Shown here one piece after another: positions 29,074 through 38,518 of a stretch of 64,000 nt of DNA. The first letter of the stretch is position 1. Every line of letters begins with the position of its first letter. The notes under the pieces were generated by a model, which saw nothing but the letters and a program-made list of their open reading frames with translations, was not told the DNA's origin and did no database searches. This DNA comes from Lacticaseibacillus kribbianus (GTDB taxonomy: Bacteria; Bacillota; Bacilli; Lactobacillales; Lactobacillaceae), in assembly GCF_020180945.1 (NCBI RefSeq), contig NZ_JAIPUL010000001.1, forward strand, positions 868,001-932,000. Reading direction: 5' to 3'. The translations under genes and the position numbers were made by a program.

Positions 29074-29907
29074 TTACTTCTTCGGCCGCCAGGTCTTCCA
29101 GGCGGTGTAATCGTCGGTGTGCAGCAGCTTTTCGGCGTTCTTGACCCGCGCGGCGGTCGGCGGCTCGATGCCTTCCAGCGGGTACGTGATGCCCAGCTCG
29201 TGGTACTTCTTGACCCCGAGCGTGTGGTACGGCAGCACCTCGACCTTCTGAATGTTGTGCAGCGTCTTGATGTAGTCGCCGAGCTCCGCGAGGTACTTGT
29301 CGTCGTCGGTGCGCTCCGGCACGAGAACGTGGCGGATCCACATGTCGCAGCCGTTAGCCGACATCCACTGGATCATGTCCAGGATGTTCTCGTTGCCAAA
29401 GCCGGTGAGCTTCTTGTGCTCGGCGGAGTTGATGTGCTTGATGTCGACCAAAGAGACATCGGTGACCGCCATCAGCTGCTTGAACTTGGAGAACCAAGGC
29501 TCGTCTCGGGTGAACGGGTTGCCGGAGGTGTCCAGGCAGGTGCTGATGCCGCGGGCCTTGGCCTTGGTGAACAGGTCAAGCAGAAAGTCGATCTGCACCA
29601 GCGACTCGCCGCCGGAGCAGGTCAGACCGCCCGTCTCGCCCCAAAAGGCCTGGTAGCGCTCGCAGTCGTCGAGCAGCTCGTCTGCGGTCATCTCGTCGCC
29701 GACGCCGATGTTCCAGGTGTCTGGGTTGTGGCAGTACTGGCAGCGCATGCGGCAGCCCTGCAGGAAGATGACGAAGCGGATGCCGGGGCCGTCGACGGAG
29801 CCGAAGCTTTCGACCGAGTGGACGTAACCCTTGACCGGCCCCTCTTGTTCAAGCCCCACCTGATCCAGAATGTTCAGCGGACTGCTGCTGTTGTCGAATA
29901 ATTTCAT
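29074..29907 (-). CDS. pflA: Pyruvate formate-lyase activating enzyme
   Basis: Radical-SAM enzyme (277 residues) that installs the glycyl radical on PflB under anaerobic conditions. The cluster motif CRMRCQYC (CX3CX2C) follows SVDGPGIRFVIFLQG; CSGGESLVQ is the SAM-binding GGE motif. ATG 29907 is supported by GGAGGAA; upstream in-frame ATGs lie inside the pflB terminator. It is downstream of pflB, from which it is separated by a hairpin, so its expression may depend on partial read-through. Confidence 0.97.
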   Translation of the reverse strand: MKLFDNSSSPLNILDQVGLEQEGPVKGYVHSVESFGSVDGPGIRFVIFLQGCRMRCQYCHNPDTWNIGVGDEMTADELLDDCERYQAFWGETGGLTCSGGESLVQIDFLLDLFTKAKARGISTCLDTSGNPFTRDEPWFSKFKQLMAVTDVSLVDIKHINSAEHKKLTGFGNENILDMIQWMSANGCDMWIRHVLVPERTDDDKYLAELGDYIKTLHNIQKVEVLPYHTLGVKKYHELGITYPLEGIEPPTAARVKNAEKLLHTDDYTAWKTWRPKK

Positions 29908-29973
29908 CGTTCTTCCTCCATTTCGTGAAGCAAACGGTTTTGGCCACAAGCGGCAAAACTTGCCGCCTCTGGA

Positions 29974-29998
29974 CAAAACGGGAGCCATGGGCTCCCGT
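29974..29998 (-). terminator. Hairpin terminator between pflB and pflA
   Basis: Perfect minus-strand stem ACGGGAGCC / GGCTCCCGT with a three-base loop, followed by TTTGTCC. The short T-run suggests partial termination that lowers pflA relative to pflB. Confidence 0.8.
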
Positions 29999-30021
29999 CT
30001 GTCGTGCATGACTGTTGGTGA

Positions 30022-32283
30022 CTACATCTCTTCGAAGAAGGTCCGGGAGATGACGTCGTCTTGCTGTTCCTTGGTCAGGTCTGCGAAGTAGACGCAGTAG
30101 CCGGACACGCGGACGGTCAGGGTTGGGTATTCTTCAGGGTGCTTCTGGGCATCGATCAGGGTCTCCTTGTTGAAGACGTTGATGTTCAGGTGCATCCCGT
30201 TGTTGGCCATGTAACCGTCGATCATGTTGACCAAGGTGTCCTTGCGGGTCTCGTCGTCGTGGCCGAGGGTGTTAGGCGTTACGCCGAACGTGTTGGAAAT
30301 CCCATCGGTTGCGTAGTGGTACGGGATCTTCGCGGTGGACATCAAGGAAGCCAGCGCACCGTTCTTTTCGGCGCCGTATGCCGGGTTGGCACCAGGCGAG
30401 AATGGCAGGCCACGCTTGCGGCCGTTCGGGGTCGTCCCGGTGTTCTTGCCGTAAACGACGTTGGACGTGATGGTCAATACGGAGGTGGACAGCTTAGCAC
30501 CGTGGTACAGGTGGTGCGTGTTCATCTTGTTGTAGAAGTACTTGATGAGCCACTTGGCAATGTTGTCGGCGCGGTCATCGTTGTTCCCGTAGCGTGGGTA
30601 GTCGTCGTTTTCAACTTCGAAGTCAACGGCAACGCCCTTCTCGTCGCGGATCGGGTGAACCTTACCGTACTTGATCGCGGAGATGGAGTCAACGGCGTGG
30701 GAGAAGCCGGAGATCCCGGTGGCGAAGGTGTAGTCAAGGTGCGTGTTCTTCAGGGCAAGCTGCGCGGCTTCGTAGTAGTACTTGTCGTGCATGTACTGAA
30801 TGGCGTTCAGCGCGTTGACGTAGACATCGGCAAGCCAGCCGGCCTGGACGTCGAACTTCTCCATGAAGTCGTCGTAGTCGATGACGTCGGAGCTGATCGG
30901 CTCGGTCTTAGGCCCAACTTGGGTCTCGCCGATTTCGTCCATCCCACCGTTGATGGCGTAAAGGATGGCCTTGGCCAGGTTGGCGCGGGCACCGAAGAAC
31001 TGAACCCCACCGGCGATTGGCTGAGCGGACACACAGCAGGCGATGCCGTAGTAGTCGGTACCCCATTCGTTGCGCATCAGGTCATCGTTTTCGTACTGGA
31101 TCGTGGAGCTGGTGATCGAAACTTCGGTGGCGTAGCGCTTGAAGCCTGCAGGCAGCAGGTCGGACCAAAGCAGCGTGATGTTCGGCTCTGGAGCCGCACC
31201 CATGTTGTCGAGGGTCTTCAGGAAGCGGAATGCGGTCTTGGTGATGTGGTGACGACCGTCGAAGCCAACACCGCCAAGGGACAGCGTTGCCCAGATCGGG
31301 TCGCCGGAGAACAGGGAGTTGTACTCTTCGGTACGAATGAAGCGAACCATGCGCAGCTTCATGACCAGGTGGTCGATGAATTCCTGGGCCTTCTCTTCGG
31401 TCAGGATGCCGCGCTTCATGTCGCGTTCGATGAAGGCATCGATGGTGGTATCGATGCGGCCAACGGACATCGCAGCCCCGTTTTGGGTCTTAACCGCGGC
31501 CAGGTAGCCGAAGTAGATCCACTGGATGGCTTCCTGCGCGTTGGTCGCAGGCTTGGAGATGTCGAAGCCGTAGCTTGCGGCCATCTTCTTGATGTCGTTG
31601 AGGGCCTTGTACTGGTCGTTGATCTGCTCGCGCAGACGGATGATGTCGTCGGTCATCTCGCCGTCGCCGGTGTTGTTGAAGTCCTTGAACTTCTCCGCCA
31701 TCAGCTTGTCGATCCCGTAGATGGCAATCCGTGGGAAGTCGGCCACGATGCGGCCACGCGCGTAGGCATCCGGCAGGCCGGTCACGATCTTGTAGTGGCG
31801 CGCCTTGCGCATGTCTGGGGTGTAAACGTCGAACACGCCCTGGTTGTGCGTCTTGTGGTACGCGGTGAAGATCTTGTGCATCTCTGGATCTGGCTTGTAG
31901 CCGTAAGCTTCAAGGGCATCTTCAGCCATGCGGATCCCACCGAATGGCATGAAGGCGCGCTTGAGCGGCTTGTCGGTCTGCAGACCAACGATGGTTTCAA
32001 GGTCCTTGTTCAGGTAGCCAGGGCCGTGGCTGGTGATCGTGGCAACCACGTTGGTGTCGGCATCAAGCACGCCGCCAACTTCGCGTTCCTTCTTCTTCAG
32101 GTTCAGCACCTGGTTGTTGAGGGTGGTCGTTGCCTCGGTCGGGCCGGCGAGGAATGATTCGTCGCCGTTGTATTGGGTCAGGTTGTGCTGGATGAAATCA
32201 CGGACGTTGATCTCATCTTGCCAGTCCCCACCGTTAAAGCCTTCCCAGTAGGTCTTGATGTCAGTCTTGTCTAACTGCTTCAT
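30022..32283 (-). CDS. pflB: Formate C-acetyltransferase (pyruvate formate-lyase)
   Basis: Glycyl-radical enzyme (753 residues) splitting pyruvate into acetyl-CoA and formate. Active-site cysteines are the adjacent pair in [14 protein letters not shown]. The radical glycine is in RVSGYCVYF, near the C-terminus; the motif and the final 25 residues are intact. Codon choice in this gene is visibly less extreme in GC than in neighbours, as often seen in highly expressed genes. AGGAGG lies before ATG 32283. Confidence 0.98.
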   Translation of the reverse strand: MKQLDKTDIKTYWEGFNGGDWQDEINVRDFIQHNLTQYNGDESFLAGPTEATTTLNNQVLNLKKKEREVGGVLDADTNVVATITSHGPGYLNKDLETIVGLQTDKPLKRAFMPFGGIRMAEDALEAYGYKPDPEMHKIFTAYHKTHNQGVFDVYTPDMRKARHYKIVTGLPDAYARGRIVADFPRIAIYGIDKLMAEKFKDFNNTGDGEMTDDIIRLREQINDQYKALNDIKKMAASYGFDISKPATNAQEAIQWIYFGYLAAVKTQNGAAMSVGRIDTTIDAFIERDMKRGILTEEKAQEFIDHLVMKLRMVRFIRTEEYNSLFSGDPIWATLSLGGVGFDGRHHITKTAFRFLKTLDNMGAAPEPNITLLWSDLLPAGFKRYATEVSITSSTIQYENDDLMRNEWGTDYYGIACCVSAQPIAGGVQFFGARANLAKAILYAINGGMDEIGETQVGPKTEPISSDVIDYDDFMEKFDVQAGWLADVYVNALNAIQYMHDKYYYEAAQLALKNTHLDYTFATGISGFSHAVDSISAIKYGKVHPIRDEKGVAVDFEVENDDYPRYGNNDDRADNIAKWLIKYFYNKMNTHHLYHGAKLSTSVLTITSNVVYGKNTGTTPNGRKRGLPFSPGANPAYGAEKNGALASLMSTAKIPYHYATDGISNTFGVTPNTLGHDDETRKDTLVNMIDGYMANNGMHLNINVFNKETLIDAQKHPEEYPTLTVRVSGYCVYFADLTKEQQDDVISRTFFEEM

Positions 32284-32490
32284 CTGTGTAGCCTCCTAAT
32301 GTTGATTTCATATCACAGATTTTACATTCTTAGTATAACACGTCACAGGTCTTATGCAAGCACTTTCTTTCCCGCTGTTTTAGGCGTTGAATCGCTTTCG
32401 CCACGCGGGCTTGAACCGATAGTTCGCGAAGCACTTCACAAAACTTTCTAAATATTTCGCGCAACCCAACCGGGATGTAAGCGGTTAGTG
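32284..32490 (-). promoter_or_regulatory. pflB promoter and control region
   Basis: Minus-strand -35 TTGCAT (32354-32359), a 16-base spacer and -10 TATACT (32332-32337). CTGTGA occurs twice (in the spacer and downstream of the -10), which could be half sites for a CRP/FNR-type or Rex-type regulator. A near-match to a catabolite site, ATGTAAGCGGTTAGTG, lies at 32475-32490 (one mismatch to the cre core). The rest of the interval up to the parC terminator holds no gene. The regulator assignments are weak. Confidence 0.55.
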
Positions 32491-32548
32491 TTGCAGTCTC
32501 GCATGGTACAGTTAAACAAGTTTCGTTATATAACAGGATTCATTTTTC

Positions 32549-32584
32549 ACAAAGAAAAGCGCAGCGACTGAGTCGCTGCGCTTG
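32549..32584 (-). terminator. Terminator of parEC
   Basis: Thirteen-base perfect arms (AAGCGCAGCGACT and its complement) with a one-base centre at 32558-32584, followed on the minus strand by TTTTCTTT. Confidence 0.92.
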
Positions 32585-32590
32585 GTAACA

Positions 32591-35038
32591 CTAGTCCTCC
32601 GGCGTGGCCAAAACCTGCGTCGCGTGCACGTAGACCGGCGCGCCGTCAACATCGGTGTCGATGACAAACGACCCGTTGGAATAGCGGTCGCCGTCCGGGT
32701 ACCCTGCCGGCTGAATTTCACAGACTTGGTCCGTGGTCGTCAGCACCTGTAGCAGCGTGTTGTCGTCCACGGTGGTCATCGCGACGATGCGGTGCGGGTC
32801 GCGCTTGAGCTCGCGCAGGATCATCAGCCCCCGCCGCGCGCGGGCGCCGACCCCCATCTCCTTGAGCTTCATCTTCTTGAACGCGCCGCGCTGGGTCAAG
32901 ATGCCGACCTCGGTGCGCTCCGGGTCGTCGGCCAGAATGAAGTTGACCACGGTGTCTGCATCCTTGAGGTCCATGCTCTTGACCCCCGTCGCGCGGGCGC
33001 CGATCAGGCTGACCTCGCTTAACGGGAACTGCTGGCCGTATGCGCGGTTGGTCGCGACGAAGACGGTCTGCTGGCTGTCCGGCGCGACGAAGTACACGTT
33101 GGTCACTTCTGCCTTTTGGTCCTTGAGCTTCATGGCCACCATCGGCCGGCTGCGGTAGTTGCGCTGCGGCTGCAGGTCCGCCAGGGCGACCTGCTTGATG
33201 TAGCCGTCGGTGGAGCCCAGCACGAAGTTGCCCGGCTGCTCGAGGTCGCTCAGGCCAAAGGCAGCGATCACGTGCTCACGCGGGTCGATGCCGACGGTCT
33301 GGCTCAGGTGCTCGCCGGCGTCCTTCCAGCGCTGGTCCGCAATCTCGTGCACCGGCCGGTACACGACGTTGCCGGCGCTGGTGAAGATGTAGAGGTGGTC
33401 CAGCGTGCTCATCTCGCGGGAGAAAAGCACGAAGTCGTTGGCCTTGAGCCCGTTGTCGGCCTCGGCGACGGCCTGGAAGCTGCGCAGCGAGCTGCGCTTC
33501 AGGTAGCCGTCGCGCGACACCAGCACCATCACGCGCTCGTCGGCGACGGTGACGGTGGTGTCGACCTCCAGCGTCTCGATCTCGGATTCGATGCTCGAAA
33601 GCCGGTCGCTGCCGTAGGTCTTGGCGATGGCGGCGAGCTCCCGCTCGATCACGGCGTCGCGCGCCGCCGGGTTGCCCAGAATCTCCTGGTACTCGGCGAT
33701 CGCCTTGGCAAGCGCCGCGGCCTCCGCCTCAAGCGCCGTGATGTCGGTGTTGGTCAGGCGGTAGAGCTGCAGGGACACGATGGCCTCCGCCTGGGCGACG
33801 GAAAAGCCGTACGAGGCAACCAGGTTCTTTTTGGCGTCCGCCTTGTCCGCGCTGTGGCGGATGGTGTGGATCACCTGGTCGAGGATTGACAGCATCTTGA
33901 TCAGGCCCTCAACGATGTGCTGGCGGGCCTGCGCCTTGGCCAAGTCGTACTGGGTGCGGCGGGTGATGACGCTGCGGCGGTGCTTCAGGTAGGCTTCAAG
34001 CATCGGCGCCAGGCCCAGCTGGCGCGGCTTCATGTCGGCGATGGCGACCATGTTGAAGGAGTAGTTGATCTGCAGGTCGGTGTTTTTGAACAGGAAGGTC
34101 AAAATCCCGTCCGCGTTGGCCTCCTTCTTCAGCTCGATCACCACGGACAGCCCGAAGCGGTCGGACTCGTCGCGCACCTCGGCAATGCCGTCGACCTTCT
34201 TGTTCAGGCGCAGCTCGTCGATTTTCTTGACCAGCATCGCCTTGTTGACCTCGTAGGGCAGCTCGGTGATGACGATCTGCTGCTTGCCGCCGCGCACCTC
34301 CTCGATGTGGGTGCGGGCGCGCACGACAATCTTGCCGCGGCCGGTTTCGTAGGCCTGGCGGATGCCGTCAATGCCCTGAATGATGCCGCCGGTGGGAAAA
34401 TCCGGCCCCTGGACGAAGGCCATCAGCTGCGCCAGCGTCGCGTCCGGGTGCTTCATCAGGTACAAAAGGGCGTTGATCACCTCGCGCAGGTTGTGCGGCG
34501 GGATCTCCGTCGCGTACCCCGCCGAGATGCCGGTGGCACCGTTGACCAGCAGGTTGGGAAAGGCGGCCGGCAAAACGGTCGGCTCCTCAGTGGTGTCGTC
34601 GAAGTTCAGCACCATGTCGACGGTGTCCTTGTCGATGTCCTTGAGCAGCTCCCCGGCGATTTTGGCCAACCTGGCCTCGGTGTAACGCATCGCGGCCGGC
34701 GGATCGCCGTCCATCGAGCCGTTGTTGCCGTGCATCTCAATCAGAGGCTCGCGCAGCTTCCAGTTTTGCGACAGGCGCACCATCGCCTCGTAAATCGACG
34801 AGTCGCCGTGCGGGTGGAAGTTACCCATGACGTTACCGACCGACTTGGCGGACTTGCGAAAGCCCTTGTCGAAGGTGTTGCCGTCCTGGTTCATGGCGTA
34901 CAGGATGCGGCGCTGGACCGGCTTGAGGCCGTCGCGCACGTCCGGCAGCGCGCGCTCCTGGATGATGTACTTGGAGTAGCGGCCGAAGCGCTCGCCCATG
35001 ACGTCCTCGAGGGTCATGTCTTGGATCTGGTTAGCCAT
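32591..35038 (-). CDS. parC: DNA topoisomerase IV subunit A
   Basis: Catalytic subunit for decatenation of daughter chromosomes, about 815 residues. The quinolone-resistance region GNFHPHGDSSIYEAMVRLSQ and the catalytic tyrosine in AAMRYTEARL are present, and the C-terminal beta-pinwheel repeats include GVKSMDLKDADTVVNF. ParC is chosen over GyrA because of the adjacent parE, the shorter C-terminal domain and the absence of the GyrA box. ATG 35038 has AAAGGAAAG in good position; GTG 35044 would overlap parE. Confidence 0.95.
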   Translation of the reverse strand: MANQIQDMTLEDVMGERFGRYSKYIIQERALPDVRDGLKPVQRRILYAMNQDGNTFDKGFRKSAKSVGNVMGNFHPHGDSSIYEAMVRLSQNWKLREPLIEMHGNNGSMDGDPPAAMRYTEARLAKIAGELLKDIDKDTVDMVLNFDDTTEEPTVLPAAFPNLLVNGATGISAGYATEIPPHNLREVINALLYLMKHPDATLAQLMAFVQGPDFPTGGIIQGIDGIRQAYETGRGKIVVRARTHIEEVRGGKQQIVITELPYEVNKAMLVKKIDELRLNKKVDGIAEVRDESDRFGLSVVIELKKEANADGILTFLFKNTDLQINYSFNMVAIADMKPRQLGLAPMLEAYLKHRRSVITRRTQYDLAKAQARQHIVEGLIKMLSILDQVIHTIRHSADKADAKKNLVASYGFSVAQAEAIVSLQLYRLTNTDITALEAEAAALAKAIAEYQEILGNPAARDAVIERELAAIAKTYGSDRLSSIESEIETLEVDTTVTVADERVMVLVSRDGYLKRSSLRSFQAVAEADNGLKANDFVLFSREMSTLDHLYIFTSAGNVVYRPVHEIADQRWKDAGEHLSQTVGIDPREHVIAAFGLSDLEQPGNFVLGSTDGYIKQVALADLQPQRNYRSRPMVAMKLKDQKAEVTNVYFVAPDSQQTVFVATNRAYGQQFPLSEVSLIGARATGVKSMDLKDADTVVNFILADDPERTEVGILTQRGAFKKMKLKEMGVGARARRGLMILRELKRDPHRIVAMTTVDDNTLLQVLTTTDQVCEIQPAGYPDGDRYSNGSFVIDTDVDGAPVYVHATQVLATPED

Positions 35039-35040
35039 CT

Positions 35041-37053
35041 TCACTTTCCTTTCTTGGCCAGCTGCGACTTGATCTGGCTGACGCCGAACTGCATGTCGGT
35101 GTGGTCGGCGGTCTTGGTCTCCATGATCGAGCCGTCCTCATCCATGTCGAAGTCGACGTTCGCCTCGATCCAGTCGCGACGCGGCTCGACGCGGTCGCCC
35201 ATCAGGGTGGTGACGCGCCGCTCGGCCAGCGCACCGTCCTCGACGCGCACGCGAATCAGGGTGCGGGTCTCGGGGTTCATCGTGGTCTCCCACAGCTGAT
35301 CGGCGTTCATTTCGCCGAGCCCCTTGAAGCGCGTCAGGGTGTAGCCCTTGCCCATCTTCTTGGTTTCCTTCTCCAGCTCCTCGTCGGTCCAGGCGTAGGC
35401 GATCTTGATGCTTGCGCCCTTGCCCTTTTGGAGCCGGTACAAAGGCGGCAGCGCGATGTAGACCTTGCCGGCGTCCATCAGGGGCCGCATGTAGCGGTAG
35501 AAAAAGGTCAGCAACAGGATCTGAATGTGCGCACCGTCGGTATCCGCATCGGTCATGATGATCACCTTGTCGTAGTTGGCGGAAGCCAGGTCGAACTCGG
35601 CACCGACGCCCGCCCCGATGGTGTAGATCATCGTGTTGATCTCCTCGTTCTTCACGATGTCGGCCAGCTTGGCCTTTTGGGTGTTCAGCACCTTCCCGCG
35701 CAGCGGCAGGATGGCCTGAAACTTGCGGTCGCGGCCCTGCTTGGCCGAGCCGCCCGCTGAGTCCCCTTCGACCAGGTAGAGCTCGTTTTTCTTGGCGTTT
35801 TTGCTCTGCGCCGGCGTCAGCTTGCCGGACAACAGCCCCTGGTCCTTCTTCTTGCGCTTGCCGGTGCGCGAGTCGTCGCGGGCCTTGCGCGCGGCCTCGC
35901 GGGCCTCGCGCGCCTTGATCGCCTTGCGGACCAGCTCCTGGGCGGCCTCGCCGCCCTCCATCAGCCAAAAGCTCATCTTCTCGTAGATCACGGCGTCGAC
36001 CACGGCGCGGGCCTGCGGGGTGCCGAGCTTGCCCTTGGTCTGACCCTCGAACTGCAGGATCTCCTCGGGAATGCGCACGGCCAAGACCGCGGCGAGGCCC
36101 TCGCGGACGTCCGAGCCCTCGAGGTTTTTGTCCTTGTCCTTGAGCAGGTTGACCTTGCGCGCGAAGTCGTTGAACGCCTTGGTCAGGGCGCTTCTCATCC
36201 CCGCCTCGTGCGTACCTCCGTCGCCGGTGCGCACGTTGTTGACGAAGCTGATCGTGTTTTCGGAGTAGCCGTCGTTGTACTGGCCGGCAAAATCGACCAC
36301 CACGCCGTCACGCTCGCCCTCGAAGTTGAACACCGGCGACACCGTGTCGCGGTCCTCGTTGAGGTACTTGACGAAGCTGACCAGCCCGTCCGGGTAGTGG
36401 TAGGTCTCCACGCGCCCGGTGCGTTCGTCGGCCAGCGTGATCTCGATGTTTTTGAGCAGGAAGGCCGACTCGCGCAGCCGCTCGGCCAGCGTGTCAAAGG
36501 AGTAGGTCGTGGTGGTGAAAATGGTCGGGTCCGGCTTGAACGTGATGGTCGTGCCGTTGGGCTCGTTGACCTTCCCCAGCTTCTCCAGCCCGCCGTCCGG
36601 GTGCCCGCCGTTGATGAAGTGCTCACAGTAGGCCTGCTTGTCGCGCACGACGCGAACCGTCAGGCGCTCGCTCAGCGCGTTGACCACGCTTGAGCCGACG
36701 CCGTGCAGGCCGCCGGAGGTCTTGTAGGAGTTCTGGTCGAACTTGCCCCCCGCGTGCAGCACCGTCAGGATCACCTCGATGGTCGGCTTGCCCGAGGCGT
36801 GCATCCCCGTCGGCATGCCGCGCCCGTGGTCGACCACGGTGATCGAGTTGTCCTGGTGGATGGTGACCTTGATGATGTCCCCATAGCCGGCCAGGGCCTC
36901 GTCGACGGCGTTGTCGACGATTTCGTAGACCAGGTGGTGAAGCCCGCGTGCGTCGGTCGACCCGATGTACATCCCCGGTCGCTTACGCACGGCTTCCAGG
37001 CCATGAAGGACCTGGATCGATGAATCTGTGTAAGTGTCGCTACCTTTTGCCAT
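35041..37053 (-). CDS. parE: DNA topoisomerase IV subunit B
   Basis: ATPase subunit of topoisomerase IV, 670 residues. The GHKL ATPase domain has EIVDNAVDEALAGYGD and GRGMPTGMH; TOPRIM metal residues are in LYLVEGDSAGGSAKQGRDR and MTDADTDGAHI. ATG 37053 is chosen for AAAGGAG just upstream and the standard start AKGSDTYTDSSIQVL. It forms a two-gene operon with parC. Confidence 0.96.
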   Translation of the reverse strand: MAKGSDTYTDSSIQVLHGLEAVRKRPGMYIGSTDARGLHHLVYEIVDNAVDEALAGYGDIIKVTIHQDNSITVVDHGRGMPTGMHASGKPTIEVILTVLHAGGKFDQNSYKTSGGLHGVGSSVVNALSERLTVRVVRDKQAYCEHFINGGHPDGGLEKLGKVNEPNGTTITFKPDPTIFTTTTYSFDTLAERLRESAFLLKNIEITLADERTGRVETYHYPDGLVSFVKYLNEDRDTVSPVFNFEGERDGVVVDFAGQYNDGYSENTISFVNNVRTGDGGTHEAGMRSALTKAFNDFARKVNLLKDKDKNLEGSDVREGLAAVLAVRIPEEILQFEGQTKGKLGTPQARAVVDAVIYEKMSFWLMEGGEAAQELVRKAIKAREAREAARKARDDSRTGKRKKKDQGLLSGKLTPAQSKNAKKNELYLVEGDSAGGSAKQGRDRKFQAILPLRGKVLNTQKAKLADIVKNEEINTMIYTIGAGVGAEFDLASANYDKVIIMTDADTDGAHIQILLLTFFYRYMRPLMDAGKVYIALPPLYRLQKGKGASIKIAYAWTDEELEKETKKMGKGYTLTRFKGLGEMNADQLWETTMNPETRTLIRVRVEDGALAERRVTTLMGDRVEPRRDWIEANVDFDMDEDGSIMETKTADHTDMQFGVSQIKSQLAKKGK

Positions 37054-37170
37054 GATGTGCTCCTTTACGAATACAACTCTCATTACAATACACCAGCTTC
37101 ACGCCGGAATGAAAGCTTTTTTGCCGCTCCCTCGGGCCTTGGCCCGGGCGAATGTCTGTTCGAGATATCT

Positions 37171-37199
37171 AGTCTACGCGCGATTTCGCGATTCGTCAA
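37171..37199 (-). promoter_or_regulatory. Promoter of parEC
   Basis: Minus strand TTGACG (37194-37199), a 17-base spacer and TAGACT (37171-37176), giving a leader of about 110 bases before parE. Confidence 0.65.
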
Positions 37200-37236
37200 A
37201 AAATGGTAAACTGGAGGAACGAAGGGAGGGCGTGCC

Positions 37237-37854
37237 ATGCCCGATTTTGCCACCAAACCGACGCTTGTGGGAACCGCAGTGCTGCTGCGGCCCTTCACGG
37301 CGGCGGACGCGCCGCGGATGCTTGAGATTCTCAGCCTCCCGGCGGTCAACCTGTACACCGGAGCGCTCGACCGCTGGCCCAAGCCGACGGACCGCTTCAC
37401 CTCAGACCCGGCGGAGGCCGCGCGCATCACCGCCTGGTACGAAAGCCGCAGTGCACAGCCCGACCGCCTGGACCTGGCGATTGTGGCCGCCGGTCGGCTC
37501 GTCGGCGAGGTCGTGCTCAACTTGTACGACCCAACCACCAACAGCTGCAACCTCCGCGTGCTGATCGCAGACGACGCCACCGGCCACGGCCTCGGGTATC
37601 AGGCGCTGCACCTGGTGTGCGCCTATGCGCTGACGACGCTTGGTCTGGCCGCCCTGACGCTTAACGTCTTTGACTTCAACCCGCGCGCCCAACACGTCTA
37701 CGAGAAGCTCGGCTTCACGGCGACCGGCCGCATCGAACAGGACCTCGTGCTCGATGGCAAGCCGCGCGCCAGCATCACCATGCGCCTGACGCCGGCCGTC
37801 TTCGCCCAGGCCACCGCGCGCCAGGCCGCGCCTCAGAAAGGATCTGAATCATGA
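37237..37854 (+). CDS. GNAT family N-acetyltransferase (RimJ/RimL type)
   Basis: A 205-residue RimJ-like acetyltransferase: the opening TLVGTAVLLRPFTAADAPRM, acetyl-CoA loop ADDATGHGLGYQALHLVCAY and NPRAQHVYEKLGF are typical. Its substrate (protein N-terminus or small molecule) is unknown. GGGAGGG lies nine bases before ATG 37237, and the stop overlaps plsY by four bases. Confidence 0.88.
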   Translation: MPDFATKPTLVGTAVLLRPFTAADAPRMLEILSLPAVNLYTGALDRWPKPTDRFTSDPAEAARITAWYESRSAQPDRLDLAIVAAGRLVGEVVLNLYDPTTNSCNLRVLIADDATGHGLGYQALHLVCAYALTTLGLAALTLNVFDFNPRAQHVYEKLGFTATGRIEQDLVLDGKPRASITMRLTPAVFAQATARQAAPQKGSES

Positions 37855-38474
37855 CACTCGCACTGTGCTTTGTCCTCGCCTACCTCATCGGCTCGATTCC
37901 CAGCGGCGTCTGGGTCGGCAGCGCCTTTTTCCACAAGGACATCCGCGCCGGCGGCTCCCACAACATCGGGACCACCAACGCGTACCGGGTGCTTGGCCCG
38001 ATCGGCGGCACCGTCGTCTTGGCGATGGACATCCTCAAGGGGACGCTGGGCGCCAGCCTGCCGATGATGTTCGGCATCTCGCCGCACTGGTGGGTGCTGC
38101 TCGTCGGGCTCGCCGCGGTGTTCGGCCACACCTTCTCGATTTTCATCGGCTTCAAGGGCGGCAAGGCCGTCGCGACCTCGGCGGGCATCTGCCTGGCATA
38201 CAGCCCCGTGTTCTTCCTGTTCGCCTGCGCCGTGTTCATCTCGCTGGTGCTGCTCACCTCGATGGTCAGCGTCGCCTCGACGCTTGGCATGGCGATCGTC
38301 ACCATCGGCTCCCTGTTCATGCACGACTGGCCGCTGACGGTGGTCTGCGCGGGCATCTGGGTGCTCTTCATGATCCGCCACAAGGACAACCTGGCGCGCA
38401 TCCGCGCCGGCAAGGAGAACATGGTGCCGTTCGGCCTCGGCTTGTACCTGCGCCGGCGCAAGGCCGGCAAGTAG
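37851..38474 (+). CDS. plsY: Glycerol-3-phosphate acyltransferase PlsY
   Basis: Integral membrane enzyme (207 residues, about five helices) that transfers acyl groups from acyl phosphate to glycerol-3-phosphate, the first step of phospholipid synthesis. The three signature motifs are visible: SIPSGVWVG, GGSHNIGTTNAYR and GFKGGKAVAT. Divergent placement next to parE is common in lactobacilli. AAAGGATCTG precedes the ATG. Confidence 0.96.
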   Translation: MTLALCFVLAYLIGSIPSGVWVGSAFFHKDIRAGGSHNIGTTNAYRVLGPIGGTVVLAMDILKGTLGASLPMMFGISPHWWVLLVGLAAVFGHTFSIFIGFKGGKAVATSAGICLAYSPVFFLFACAVFISLVLLTSMVSVASTLGMAIVTIGSLFMHDWPLTVVCAGIWVLFMIRHKDNLARIRAGKENMVPFGLGLYLRRRKAGK

Positions 38475-38483
38475 CCCGCCACC

Positions 38484-38511
38484 AAAAAAACACCCCGCGG
38501 GGTGTTTTTTT
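38484..38511. terminator. Bidirectional terminator between plsY and the epimerase gene
   Basis: A perfect palindrome: A7 CACCCC GGGGTG T7 with a two-base centre. It works on both strands for these convergent genes. Confidence 0.95.
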
Positions 38512-38518
38512 GTTTGGC

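Noticed and set aside
30061-32157. A 698-codon open frame on the plus strand
   Set aside because: Antisense to pflB; composition is Val/Gly/Asp-rich and no domain is recognisable.
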